From Guyanagaster necrorhizus (Eukaryota; Basidiomycota; Agaricomycetes; Agaricales; Physalacriaceae): a stretch of DNA of 64,000 nucleotides. The first letter of the stretch is position 1. Each line of letters starts with the position of its first letter. This document shows positions 11,498 through 23,544 of the stretch, in pieces. Under the pieces are notes generated by a model. It saw nothing but the letters and a program-made list of their open reading frames with translations. It did not search any database and was not told where the DNA came from. The stretch covers positions 302,151 through 366,150 of the forward strand of contig NW_025064897.1 in NCBI RefSeq assembly GCF_019112545.1. The letters are read 5' to 3'. The translations under genes were made by a program, and so were the position numbers.

Positions 11498-13890
11498 TCA
11501 AGCTTCAGGTAAGGACCTCAGTTCAACGACGAGCTCATCGTGGACCCAAATATTGTGTTCCTATGCAAGATCAGGAAAATACGTGACTAGTGGTTAAGTT
11601 ACTGACCTCATAAGATGCGTCGAATTTGTTCACATCAAAGCCAGCCGGGAAGCTAACTTCAAACGATCTGATGATGCTTGCAGCCAACCACCTAGCTTTT
11701 GTATGAGCAAAAGGGTTTTATGACAAGCAGCATATATGAAGAACGTACTTCATATTAAAAATCGCAACGGGCTTACCGATGCACACTCCAGGGCCATAGC
11801 AAAAGGGAATGTATGCTTCCGTGCAGTGTGGACCACCAATACCTCCATTTAACCATCTCTCAGGACGAAAGGAGTCAGGATCAACAAAGTTACAAGCTAG
11901 GATGAATCCGAGGTGAAGTAAAAGCTTAACTATAAAAGAAACACGACTTACGGTCACGATACATTGCGAAAACGGGACAGGCTGCAGAGGTACCAGAAGG
12001 GATATACTGGTCCAAAACATGTGTACCACTTTCGCCGTTCCAACGTGGAGGACCTATACATAATGTATCAGAGGGCCAAGGTCAATTGAAAGGAAGGAAG
12101 AGAGATATAACTTGCCGCAACCGGTGGTACAATCCGAAGTGCTTCTTGAATGCAGGCATTAAGGTAGGGAAGCCTTGAGAGTGTAAATTCATCCATACCC
12201 TCGATAGGACCACCAAATGAGCTGTTGAGTTCAGCACGCAACGTTGCCTGAACTTAGGGTCGCCAACGAGGTATCTCATCAAAGAGACCATGGCCTCACT
12301 GATGGTGTCAGATCCAGCCAGCACGATAAAAGAAGCATCCGCAGACGCTTGGAGTTTCGAAAGTTTAAGGCCACCGGAACTTTCATCTTTCTTGGGGTAC
12401 GGTCATTGTCTCGAGCATAGCAGACTGAAATCGTACTTACAATTATGCTCAAAATGTCCTGACGCATCCCGGAATTCTTTTGACTCGTCTCCTCAGCCTT
12501 TCTACCAGCAAACTGAAGTGCGATCAGTTAACAGAACATGCCAATGATCATAACATACCTGCTGAAAAGTGATGATGGGTCCTGGGGAGGGTGCCAAGGC
12601 AATAATATCTTGCATCCAAGGAACCTGTCCTAGCACTAGATGGCACTATTATCATTCTAGTAGACATTGAAGACCTAGACAACATACCACCGACAAATAG
12701 GGCTCCCATATGCAACTATTACTGTGATTTAACCCAGCAGCACCGAGATAAATAGAACAACGTACCACCTCTATCCAACCTTCAGTGTCTTTTCCAGCTG
12801 CCATGGTCTCGAAGCCACCAGAAAACGACATGTCGCTCATGATATCACTGCAAGTGACATCAGATATGGTACATCGAGATTGGAGAACATGGTTTCTGAA
12901 CTCACATCGCCCAGAGAGATATTCAATGTGAAAGAGAGATCTTATTATTATCAGCGGAAGCAGACTTGAGGATGTCCAGCAGCTGAGTAATACGAATCTA
13001 AGAGCAACCCGTTTGAGCAAATTGGTTGACGGGTATTGATGAGAGAAGTAGTCGCACTTTAGTTAAAGCCCGAAACCTTTTCAAGTTTTCAATTGAAAAG
13101 GCTTTATTCCATGACTAGGAAGGACATAAGCAGGTAATCAGATGGAGAAGAAGAAAACCTACAATGAGTCTGCTGGCATGTTCGGTTCTGTCAGTTGTGG
13201 TAATCAAGGCATCTGCATCTTGAGGAGCACCTAAATGGACCCAAGTTATGCTAGAATAGCAGCGGAAAGACAAAGGCCACCTATCCTGATAGAAGTGAGA
13301 CCGAAACATCTGTCCGTAGAGAGGATGTATTGCTGCAGGATCATCGATAGAGTTCATTTGGTCCTAGGCATCATCATTGGTTGATCTCATGACTTGGAAA
13401 TGACTCGATGACTTACCTATTCGCACCCAAGGCCCGTATATGCGATGCAGTCTGATGAGAAAATGAGCCACGTAAATGGAGCATGCCATGAGAACTCGCT
13501 TCTGAAGCTTCCGGTGCCTATTCCCTTTCGCGACCCAGTAGCTCATATACCATTTGCTGATTTTTGCAAGAGTAGGACGTGGGTACTTGGATAGCGGATG
13601 CCACGGGGAGAGTCGATATACACCAATAGACACAGAAAGACCAGCGAAGAAATCATTGACTGCCACAAATGCAAAGATATTGCTATACAGAACATCTCTA
13701 GTCTCGAAAAGAGCAAAAAGGAACGCAGAGACAAAGTATGCAATCACAAGAGAGAAGAATGGAAGAACTCTAGGTTCGAATCTCTTGAAGAAAATGTGAG
13801 AACCCTACAGCACTTGCGTAAGTCTGATGCTAGGAGAGCACTGATAATGAAGCGCACGGAGCCAATGAGCGTCAAAAGGAGTGAGGCTGG
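11498..13890 (-). pseudogene. Cytochrome P450, multi-exon, inactivated
   Basis: Read leftward, the locus gives the P450 order: an N-terminal membrane region, the proline-rich hinge (SPWHPLSKYPRPTLAK), GPWVRIG, a segment with SDMSFSGGFETM, the I-helix region (AGSDTISEAMVSLMRY), the pre-heme PDSFRPERW, the heme ligand loop PFCYGPGVCIGKPVA, and a last exon ending at 11498. Lesions are visible. The first 34 codons from the ATG at about 13890 are out of frame with the membrane region. Two bases are missing between the GPNEL and DDPAAIHPLYG parts near 13340. An in-frame TGA occurs before ISLWAM near 12925. The heme Cys and flanking glycines are retained, so decay is recent. It probably derives from the large CYP expansion typical of agaricomycetes. 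The substrate is unknown. Confidence 0.75.
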
Positions 13891-14080
13891 AGAAAAAGAA
13901 GTCATTGTTGAATAAACTTTGTCGTCAGAGTTTGTAAGAGGAGAGAGTCTGCCAGAAAGTGTGCGATGCGCCCTTATCTTAAGCGACGGGTGTCTGTAAA
14001 AACATCAAATGATAGAAGCCAGGTAACATATAGTCTCGCCGAAAAGACCGAATTGTAGACTTATTACGAAGGAAATATAC

Positions 14081-16897
14081 CTAGTTCCACGCAAACTGCG
14101 CGTACATGCCCAGGATTTCGTTTGTCTCAAGCGTACTATATGCCCCCACATCATCCGACGTATATTCCTTATCCGACTGTACAATATTCAAAGTCTCCAC
14201 CACCTGATTCACCAAGAAGTCGACGAAGACAAAATCAATGAGTGTGTCGTTCGAGACGTTCGGTGGGTTGGACCCAACGAAGTCGGGTATAGAGTAAAAT
14301 GGAAGCAGCGTGTGAATGATATCGTCGCCAACACCCGGGCAGGACTGGAATGAGAATGAGAATGAGGAGTGAGGATAAGGAGGACTTACATCAGTAGTAA
14401 CATATCCCAATGTCAAATTATTCGTATCATGTCTTCCCATCTCGATAAATCTTTGATTCATTTCGCTGATCCAGTCCATGTACCTGGCCCACACATCTCC
14501 TCGTCTGTACATCTCCTCCCACTCCAGGCTCCTCTTCCGACGCTCTTCACCATTCTCATTCATAGTCTTCAGGGTATCCAGTGCCACAGAAAGCGGCACC
14601 TCAGACACATAGAAGAACGTATTAGTGTATGGAGCAACGGTAAACTGATCGTTCTTGGTGAATGGTCCGGCGTAGATGTCGAAACGCTGCCCACCGGAGT
14701 TGATGAGTATGTAGTTGGGGACGTCGGCACGGCTGTTGTTGACAGATAATGCATACGGTGTAGCCTAGAAGTACTTTTAGGTGACACTAGATGCTGGACA
14801 CGAAAAGTCCATACCAATTCAGCAAAGTGGGATAATTGAGAGTCGTTGGAGGGATATGGTGCCCTATGATAGTCAAAGTATGAAGACTTTTACTGGGATA
14901 TTGATGACACGAAACGCGTACCGGGTGATTGTAAAGTCATGTGGGGCTATTCCAAATGTAAAGTTTAAGTCAAAGTCAACAGCGAGTTGAGTCAATCCCG
15001 TAGTTATTGCTTGTCCTTTCTTTGTATCGAAAGAAGACTGGCTTTCTTGGGTGTGATACTGAAAGCCAAGTCAGTAGGGACATGAGTGAGAATAAAACCT
15101 GTACCTCATAAGTGACACGATTAGCATCCAAGTAGCGTCGGCTAAAAATAAGAATGTTGGAACCATTCTGAGCGTCAAGCTTAACACCTGAATGGAATTA
15201 CATGAACTATGACAAGCCAAAAGGGCGTGACTGACGTACTCATCCAACCGACGGTCTCCATACAACGTCCGCTTTCAAGTGACATAGATCGGCCGTCAAG
15301 CTGAACTAGCAATGTACTCAGCATATTACTCTCATGGGTATGATTAGATTGCTCACCGCAGTCCCGGATGTGAGTGTGACCTGACATCGTATAAATAAAA
15401 TTGAAAGTATTTACTGGTGAGAGAGATCACTGACCACCGAGAATGAGAATAGGTGTTGTTGCATGAACGGCGCGAATAGCATTGAAAACCAACGGCCCTG
15501 GAAGCAGTGCCTAGAATCAGCAAAGAGCTTTTTTGCATGAGGTGACGCGTCGAGAGACACCAACAATTATCACGAGAAACTGGCATGTGTCTGTTATTGA
15601 TACGATGATCAGTACCTTTCGCAAAGTGGGTTGTTGCGACTGACCCGGTTAACAGGAAAAAGTCAGGTTCATCATTGATAGCTTCCATGAGCTATGAAAA
15701 GAACATCAGTATATTCTTTTCGGTGTGACGAAGACGCACCCACGACTCTTTGACCATATCTTCGACTTTCTGGACAGTGGTGTTTTGATCATTTCCGGTG
15801 AAGTCAAAGATAACTCCAAGTGCGGTAACCGTTCGGCCCCTAACATGCAATTACGAAATGTTAGCACTTTCGTTTCAGGACGTATTCGGTAACAGTGGGA
15901 CTTACTTCCGTGTCTTGAACTTGGCAAATCGGCCTGAGGGAGACAGATGTCAACTCATATTATATCTCATCATAATAATAGCGATAGTACGTACTACCCA
16001 CGGGAACATCAACAGTGTTGTTGTTCTGATCGGCCAAAGTAATATTGACATTGGACGAAAGATATCGACCGTTCAGCTTCGGTGCCAGATATTGATGCCT
16101 GTATACAAGAATTGTGCAGTAGCAAAAGACCATATTCGGCTGGGCAGACCGACATGTCAAGAGTGTTAGCGTAAGAGTATAGCCCGTGGCTACGTCCGAA
16201 GGTCAGAAAGTCCATTGTGTAGTAATTCACAAGTCGCGTACTTTCCAATGGCCATGACATCGTAAGGAAGTTCGGCGAGAAACTTAGTAGTCTGAGGAAA
16301 TGAAAAGTGTCACTAGTTACACAAGAGAATGACAACAGTCGAACTGACTTCATGACCATCGACACCGCCGGGAGGGTAACCATCCGATAAACCGGTGCCT
16401 GTTCATTTGAGGTTGGTCGAAATAATTCTGATGTGACTCGTTTCGTACTCACCATCGTGTAGGTCCCCGGAGTCCACGAGCAGAAGGTCCACATCTTTCT
16501 CCTAGCATAAACGAGAATCATGATCAGTTGGAAGAATCATAGATGGCACCTATTCACGACTGCTATCTTCTTCATATGCGACACGAACGACGAAAAGTCA
16601 CCTAGGTCACCACTGGCACGGCCCCATATAAGATACCGTACAGAATTCCTAGATATACTAGCTACTCACCTGTAGTTGGGCTCCGGGAACGAAGCCTTTT
16701 GGTGACCGAGAAGCCATCCGTGACTGTCCGTGGTATGAATGATATTGATATCGCCCCATTCCAATGGTCGAGTCGGTGGGTTTAGTGGAGACGAAGGATT
16801 TGCTCTTCTAGGATGTTCATGGACGTGTCCGACGCCATAAGCAGGCCCAAGGGACGGAAATGGTAGCAAAGACAGTCAGAAGTCGCGTCAGCATCAT
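14081..16897 (-). pseudogene. Smn1-like 5'-nucleotidase/metallophosphatase, copy 3, inverted, frameshifted near the N-terminus
   Basis: All 19 exons of the 2144-4987 gene can be traced on the minus strand, with the same splice sites and the stop at 14081-14083. Near 16825-16830 two bases are missing just after the signal peptide, so the ATG at 16897 reads into a stop within about 25 codons. The correct frame has no upstream ATG. The conserved GNHE motif reads NHG here (near 16195), removing a conserved acidic residue. The other metal motifs, including GHMPV, DNWPLVFNA and GGHTHIRDC, are intact, and no further stop was found in the exons I read. The 5' half is nearly identical to copy 2, introns included; the 3' exons differ more (SRADVPNYILINSGG versus [15 protein letters not shown]). 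It is probably non-functional, unless an unseen upstream exon supplies a start. Confidence 0.7.
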
Positions 16898-16955
16898 GGA
16901 TGAAAGTCGACCGTAAAGAGACCCTCAGACGTTCCAAATGGGAAAAACAAATAGA

Positions 16956-16967
16956 TACGTGCACATG
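16956..16967 (-). promoter_or_regulatory. Conserved CATGTGCACGTA element upstream of copy 3
   Basis: Same 12-mer as at 2073-2084, here about 60 bases upstream of the former ATG at 16897 on the minus strand. It is retained although the sequence between the element and the gene differs. Confidence 0.3.
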
Positions 16968-16997
16968 TGCGTGGGCAATTCGCATCACTTATCAAGG

Positions 16998-17700
16998 GCA
17001 GTCGTGGACTACCCTGGCTCGGTGTACTTCTTATTTGATGGTAATCCTTTGTGACCTCGCATGAACGACGGCCCCGATTTTGTGGCGTGTCGCAGCCGCC
17101 ATTTTCTCCGCTGCCACTGCATCTTCAAGTCTCCAGTACAATGATGCGTGAAATGATTATAAGAAAACAAGAATTGGGTGTGCCGTATGAATGACAGTGG
17201 AAGGCATAAGCACAACTACGTGGTTCAAATTTAAATTTAGGTGCCGCGGGACCCTGCCACGCTTCCGCGGCTTCGCTCGTTCAACGTTCAACGAGTAGTC
17301 TTTAGTAGTTTGCCCAAAGTCCGCCAGGGGGACTTGTGTACTAATAAGAGAATCCGATCGGTATCTTGAGCAAATTTCGAGACCTCCTTGTATGGGGATG
17401 GTCATCCCTCCCCAAGGGCAAGTCTGGGCAGTCATTTCTTCCAAAGTCACCTTCTACACCAATATGAGATATTCCAGCTTTCATAGAACTGTGTATCTGT
17501 CAGTCGTGGTTTGTCAGGCTACACATCCGGTGCAAGGAAGTTGAATGAATCCGACGATGTAGGCCGTTGTAAAAACAATAACCCTGGGAATTGAATTGAA
17601 GGGGAACAATGAACATAAAACTTAGAACTTAATGCCTATCATCTCCTCATCGTCGTCCTCGTATGTAGTAGCGTTAGCTATTCGTGATTTACCAAGTAGG
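16998..17700. other. Intergenic, no supported gene
   Basis: About 700 bases with short open stretches only (for example 17157-17450 on the minus strand). I could not attach them to any family. Confidence 0.45.
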
Positions 17701-17753
17701 TTACCGGGTTATTAATAATTACCGGATTTTGCATTACTATAATTCCACCACCT

Positions 17754-18247
17754 TTGACTCCAGGAGAAATCTACGCCATCCTCAATTCACGAGGCAATGG
17801 AAGGTCCCACTGGACGTTCAGTCTCTGTCTAACGCCAACAAAAATGATGAAGATCCACGCGACGGCGCCATCTCCTGATCAACAATGGCTCTTGGAAGCT
17901 GTCGAGCACGACATCACTGGTAGGGATTTTGTGGATTGTGTGGCGTACGGACAAGTAGATTTCGTGGACAACGTTTTATTTGATCCTAACAATATACAGG
18001 CACGATGCCGGTCCCTTCAGACAATATCATTGACCTGCTTTGTACGGTACCTCTCGAGATGCCAGCAATAGATGTGGACATTGAGCCAAAGTTTTCATGT
18101 CGGGTGTGGCGGAAGCAGGCTGTACATATGCTCAGTGGTGCTGGATTGCTCAGGTGCAACGATGTATATGCTCTGGAGGCTGAGATCGTTGGATATACAG
18201 AAGCGAACGACGAGAATGTCAGGCGGGGAGAACAAGTGTTCCTATAA
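17754..18247 (+). CDS. Agaricomycete-type hypothetical protein (start not resolved)
   Basis: The first exon reads from about 17760 with GEIYAILNSRGNGRSHWTFS; a 3' exon from about 18003 reads MPVPSDNIIDLLCTVPLEMP and ends at TAA 18245-18247 with YTEANDENVRRGEQVFL. This resembles a small family often annotated as hypothetical in mushroom genomes: a beta-rich N-terminus, then a helical C-terminus of the RVWRKQAVHMLSGAGLL type. No catalytic function is known to me. No ATG is in frame with the first segment, so a short upstream exon or a lost start is likely. The GT-AG pair that would join the two parts (near 17957-18000) does not keep frame in my reading, so decay is possible. The last 100 bases were copied to the left locus at 8674-8775. 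Confidence 0.45.
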
Positions 18248-19533
18248 GCTTTTGCTTTCGTATCTATAGATATCACAATGTTTTCCGTCTCTCTTCATAA
18301 TGATATGACTCGCTCAGCCGTGACTCCCTCCATAACGCGATGGCCGCAAACGCTGCACCAGGCCCAACAGCCACAGAGCCAACCACAATCCACGCTGCTA
18401 GCCCTATCAACTGCGATACGCTCCGAGCAAACCACAGAGCACCAAGAAGACAGCTCCCAGCTCCTACAGCGAAATCCCATTGGAAGAGGTTCGCGGTATG
18501 CCACAAAAGAGCTTCGGTCGGCGCTATTGCATATGATGCTGGGAGAAAGAAGGCGAGAATGTCATCCAGCGACTTGAACTTGGAGACAGTGGAAAGATGG
18601 AGGGATGATGCCACGAGAAACGCGCCGATATAGGCTGCTTGGACGGTACGGAAGCCTGACTGCGAGTGCACAGTAGGAGGGCGGAAGAGGAGATGGACGC
18701 TGCCTGAGATGAAGCCGATGATAGGTGCGAACTGCCAGAGTCCTGTAATTCCGGGATCCTGCATGGCGACCATTACCACCGTGGGGATGATCCATCCCAC
18801 GAAAAGTCCAAAGACCGCCGCCTCTGCATGCGCCTGAGTGACCTTCCCGCCCTTCTGTCTCTCAGCGCGACCCGACAAGATTTCGCATATCCAGTAGAAC
18901 GGCATCACAGCTGCGAATGTTACCAACTGACCAAGGGTGCCGAATAAGAGGGCTGAATGACTGGTGGTGAACCGACGGCCTTTTCTCGCAGACTCGAAGG
19001 ATTGATAGAGGACGGCAACTGGAGCCATAGTTGCGAGGAAGTAGACGAGGAAAGGCATGAGCTCTGGTTTCATGACGACATGGAACACAGAGACTACACC
19101 GCAAAGCCGAGTGTCGAAGAAAGCGATGTTGGTGTGAGGAATGAAATAAGGTGAGCCCGACTTGCAATAAGGTCGGATTGCTGGGCCAAGGAATTGTAAA
19201 CTGGGCAAAATATTTGTCACCTCGAGCGCCGTGAGGGCAGGAAAGAGAAAGAGAGGGAGAATAATGTCGATGAGCATTGTCCCAGCTCGAGAATTTTAGC
19301 TGACAGGTTTTAAAATGTGACCAGTAGCACTACGCTGAAAAGGACTGTTGTCGTGACGTGTGCTGCATCGTGATTTACCTAAGGGGACGAATCCGAATAG
19401 CGTATAGATGAAAATTCTCCTTGTACAGGAATGAGCACCAAAATTCCCGCCTCGGGGTTACAATTAGATAGATATTACGCAACGGGTGCCAGTGAACAAG
19501 AGCTCTACATGTATAGCAGCTTCATACGTACAG
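18147..19533 (-). repeat. Right copy of duplicated segment B
   Basis: Reverse complement of 7311-8775. It holds the complete membrane-protein gene plus the tail of the gene at 17754-18247. Because that neighbour continues beyond 18147 here but is cut at 8775 on the left, the right copy is probably the source and the left copy the derivative. Confidence 0.85.
18273..19277 (-). CDS. Polytopic membrane protein, 334 residues, single exon (right copy)
   Basis: Uninterrupted frame from ATG 19277 down to TGA 18273-18275, 334 residues. It differs from the left copy (7644-8648) at only two positions (V for I in CGVVS and V for M in AAWIVVG). The layout is the same: a short hydrophobic N-terminus, about seven to eight membrane-spanning segments and a charged C-terminus. 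It is convergent with the hypothetical gene at 17754-18247; the two stop codons are about 25 bases apart. The upstream region is shared with the left copy for about 250 bases, so promoters are likely equivalent. Function unknown. Confidence 0.8.
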   Translation of the reverse strand: MLIDIILPLFLFPALTALEVTNILPSLQFLGPAIRPYCKSGSPYFIPHTNIAFFDTRLCGVVSVFHVVMKPELMPFLVYFLATMAPVAVLYQSFESARKGRRFTTSHSALLFGTLGQLVTFAAVMPFYWICEILSGRAERQKGGKVTQAHAEAAVFGLFVGWIIPTVVMVAMQDPGITGLWQFAPIIGFISGSVHLLFRPPTVHSQSGFRTVQAAYIGAFLVASSLHLSTVSKFKSLDDILAFFLPASYAIAPTEALLWHTANLFQWDFAVGAGSCLLGALWFARSVSQLIGLAAWIVVGSVAVGPGAAFAAIALWRESRLSESYHYEERRKTL

Positions 19534-20089
19534 TCGAAGCCCTTCTAACCCATATCGATGATTCGTCGTTGGATCCTCGTCCTACTGGTCGTGACACAAT
19601 GCAAGCTGTCATAACCAGTCAAATATTTTGTCGAGAGCATGGATGACCCATTTGCTTGACAATTGGAGGCCCTTTTGACTTTTTCTGGGCACAAGACTAA
19701 CTCTACATCGAAACTGATCCTGCTCGGATCCTCTTCATCTCACAATACCTCCACTGGGTCAAGTCCCCTTCTGCCTCTTTTGTTCCTCTGGATCTTTGAG
19801 GCTTCTCACATCTCTCATGGCTTGGGTTGTCCCCTTACAGGCTCCCAAGAACTCGGTATCTCTGAATGCCATTATCATTGATCCCAAAACCTCATCCCTA
19901 TCATGTCCTCTCATTGAGGATCAGTTTATCCTTCCTCTCCATCTTCGGAGACCGATTACTTTATTCGCCAATAGCTGCTGCATATTACAAGCTCACCTCC
20001 AGAATTGACCTATAACGGCATCTATCCAATTCCATACTCTTCAGTACCCGTTCTAGCTCGGAGGCTAGCTTCGACTGTATAGTGTGTGT
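19534..20089. other. Intergenic, no supported gene; short TATAGTGTGTG tandem at its right end
   Basis: No gene could be supported. Near 20076-20100 the motif TATAGTGTGTG is repeated twice, right where the cofactor-binding end of the SDR pseudogene should start. Confidence 0.4.
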
Positions 20090-21272
20090 ATAGTGTGTGT
20101 GGCGAGTAAGCCGCCAAACATTTTGCTACAATGAATCCAGGAAGAATTATCTTGGCGTGCTGGAGCGAGGAACGAGGACAGGCTGCTTTGGAGGGTATGT
20201 TGTCTTGATCTGGAAAAATATTTAAGCTAATTTTCATACTGTTAATAGGGCCGAGGAACGACACAGGCTATCAGAAAGCTGAGCTCTGGCTGGTTGACCT
20301 GAGTCGTTTCTCATCTGTCACCGCTTTTGCGAACAAGTTCGAAGCCGACGGTGGTCATCTGGATATCCATGTTCTCAATGCCGGTATTGCTCCCGATAAG
20401 ATATATCGTCCCACTTCTGACGGATGGGAATCCTCGTATGTCTATTCTGCGACCCTGTCAACGCTTTCCTCATGTTTCATACAGGCTACAAATTAACAAC
20501 ATCGCGTCCTCTTTACTTGCAGTACGTCTGCTTCCTTGCATGTTACACACGGCTAAAGAACACAATACCACACCACGCATCTGCATCATACCTATCGACG
20601 GTCATTATTGGGCGAATCTGCCACGAAACGTTACGTCCGGCGATATTCTGGCCACACTCTCAAGCAATGAGTATTCTACACCGAAGTATCTCTCACTTAT
20701 TTTCATCAATTGCAATATTTTCAACTGCACGACCAGCAACATGCTGGGCGAGGTTACAACATGACAAAACGTAGTCTCAGAATAATTTCCCTCATACCAG
20801 ATAACTAATTATTCGGTATAGTCGTCGACATATTTTTTTGTCACTCCCTTCAGACTCGTCCACCAGAGTCAATCATCGTCAATGCCATCCGGGTTTCGTG
20901 AGTCAGAGTTGCGCCGAGGCGTAAAAGATACCTGGTATATGGCCCTTGCGGAATGGACCATGGTTGAGTTGATTGGTTCCTCGACGGAAGAGGGTAGCCG
21001 ACAGCCGTTTGGGCTGCCGTTGGAAGTGGAGAGGATGAGAAGCGTCTGAGCGGCGGTTATGTATCTTTATCAGACATCGTAGAGGTCAGTGATTATGCGA
21101 TAAGTGAACAGGGACTCAAAGCGCAGGAGAAAATATGGGTGAGCATCTTTGATTCTTCCTCCGTTACATTATTACTGATAGAATCATAACACAAGCCGAG
21201 TCGATTGATATTTCGTCCAAGGTCGATGACAAGATTCCGAATGTCATCGAATCATGCTTGAGCAATGACTAG
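20090..21272 (+). pseudogene. Short-chain dehydrogenase/reductase, N-terminally broken
   Basis: Readable exons give the SDR order. AAKHFATMNPGRIILAC corresponds to the region after the glycine-rich loop. Next come ELWLVDLSRFSSVTAF, the VLNAGIAPDK segment with the conserved NAG, LQINNIASSLLAVRLLP, the YSTPK version of the catalytic YxxxK near 20670, and a C-terminal part (SELRRGVKDTWYMALAEW) ending at TAG 21270-21272. Introns such as the one starting GTATGT near 20194 are visible. The cofactor loop (TGxxxGxG) is missing, replaced by a short GT-rich tandem, and an in-frame TAA precedes AAKHF. Closest in type to retinol-dehydrogenase-like SDRs of basidiomycetes. The missing loop makes an active enzyme unlikely. 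Confidence 0.7.
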
Positions 21273-23540
21273 ATAGCAGTCCGCACAAACACGAGTTATC
21301 CTTATTTTTAATCGATTACCGTAAACGTTTTTAAAAGTATGCAATGTGTGTCGACTTTGTTTTCTATTCTTACTCAAAAGCATCTTGTCGTCCCCCCGAA
21401 AAGCATAATCTATACAGCCCCGCCAAAGCCATGCGTCCTGTACACTTGTGCTTTCATCGAGAAGGTGTCACGGTAGGCAGAGTTACAGAAGTCGATGTTA
21501 AACCGTAAGATGAACTGCACCGATAGTGGAGTATTTAATCCAAAGTTCGCAAAACCTTGGTGAATGCGAAAGAGGGAAATTTCGAAAAGACGTACCGGGC
21601 AGGAATAACTTCCGTATACGTAGCCATATCCACAATATAAGTACTAAGGAATCACCACTTGAAGGCTTCCACCATCCAAAAGGAAGTCCTGGTCGTAGAA
21701 TTAACAACAAACATGATCACCTAGCCAGTTCGGCACTTCGGATGGAGACACGAGTGCATGGCACCACACCCCAACTTGGTACATTGCAGTCATCAAAAAC
21801 GGCAACCAATTTTTGGGGAAAGCATGATAACAAACGCGAATAAGGGATACGGATTCAACCTCTTAAGTGAAGGAATCAGGATAGAGCAGCGAGACACTAA
21901 TCGTCGGTCCTAACTTTCAGGTATTCAAATTGGAGTCTATTCCTGAAAATATCATCCTCTGTCAACCTCACAGTACTCTCATGCACAACTGCGATCCGAC
22001 AAGGTGACCGGTCTAACGCAAATCGAGAAGGACCGCATGACAGATAGATATTCGAACGCGGAAGTCTCAGTAACTGTAAACCGACCCAGGCCGCATTCTT
22101 CGTCAGACCATATGATCTGTTATAAAGGCAGCGAAGCGAAGCAGTAATCGGAGAAAAAGCCCCCGAATGAACACAAGGCTCCAAAAAGGTGACCCGATGA
22201 CAAGGACGCGGGAACAAGACGTACAGCTAGACCAGTCAGCATTTATAGATCAATGGGCTTGTGCGTAAACATGGTGCAGAGCCAATTGAACTTACGCACC
22301 CGCGGCGAGGCGTTGCGTGGCAAATGTAGTAATGTCATAACCCGATGGACGTAAGGCATGTTGGCAGCAAGGCAAGAAGACACACAGCATAGGTTCGAAA
22401 ACCGCATCGAGACAGCTGAACCGAAGTAAGTCCTGCCTTCTCTCTCCCAGATCGATTGCCCTTGCAGAAGGAATGTGAGCTTGTGCGACGATTGATGTAG
22501 GTGAGGGTATGAAATGAGAGAGGTGGGGGGCCTCATGTTTGCGTTCAATGATATATCATACAGTATTCTATCTTCAACAATACAGTAAACATTATTAGGA
22601 CCACGGCCTGCACAAAACCATCAGAAATACTGTGCGGACCATGGTGGGTTGAATACGCACCCATATCCCTAAATGAAAAAAGGTAAAATTCTCGATTTGT
22701 CCACCGAGCAGTTCAATATTGATCGTAGGGTTCGTGCATCGGGAGCCTTAAAGTCGGTGTAGAAGGATGAGGATAACTGTATATCGATCCGACTGGTTTT
22801 GGCTTCCTCGATACAAGGCGAGCAAACCATCGAGTAGGAGATAGACTAACAAAAAAACTGAGCTTCCTGTAGACGACTCGAGTGCAACTAGCCCTCACCG
22901 AATGGATCTTCTCCTATGTCTAGGTTTCGAGAGTTCACCTGGTAGACGGATGCGCCTAGGCGTGAGGATAATGTACGAGAGACTGAGCATGAAAAAAAAA
23001 GAGGGCGAGTGAGGATCCTGAGGATCTGTTGCCTTCTTTTACAGTATCACCTTGACCTTCCAGAACAGTTGAAAGTGACATTACTCATGGCCGCACTGCT
23101 GGCCCATTGTTCACAGAAGACGTATCGAGAACAAAGTGATAGGCGGTGCGTTGCTAGGCTGGAGAGTGATGGGCGTCAGCATCCGTCCACCTTGTTTCCA
23201 CTTGCTTCCCGGGGCTGGGCTGCAGTAAGCCGAAAGGTAGTAGGTACAGCCTTCTGGACTCAGTCGGCTAATGCCGCCTATTTCCTTCTCTCGAGCGCCT
23301 AGCTAATAGTAACAACGATATTTCAACGAGTTTCCACCAATGTTCATCAGTATTTTTCCCCAGATAGGAACGACAAGTTAAAAATGCAGTTATGTTATTT
23401 TATACAGGTCCTTAGCAGAGCGTTTTCTGGCATTTATCCTACAGCCTTTCGTTCTTTCATATCGAAAGCTTGGCGATGCCGCGTCCGAAGTATGTCTCCT
23501 GTTTAGGCCTCCAGTCTTGTTCACATCTAAACGATATTTC
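21273..23540. other. Gene-poor host stretch
   Basis: No gene could be firmly supported in 2.2 kb. The best candidate is a minus-strand open segment from about 21555 to a TAG near 21412 (FGLNTPLSVQFILRFNIDF and on), which looks like the end of a coding exon of an unrecognised protein. Minus-strand open stretches at 21897-22217 and 22243-22548 lack homology that I recognise, although a GTGCGTAAGT donor-like site follows the second. I see no tRNA or repeat. Confidence 0.4.
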
Positions 23541-23544
23541 GGAT

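Noticed and set aside
22243..22548. 101-codon minus-strand frame with a donor-like site
   Set aside because: No start context, family or second exon that I could support.
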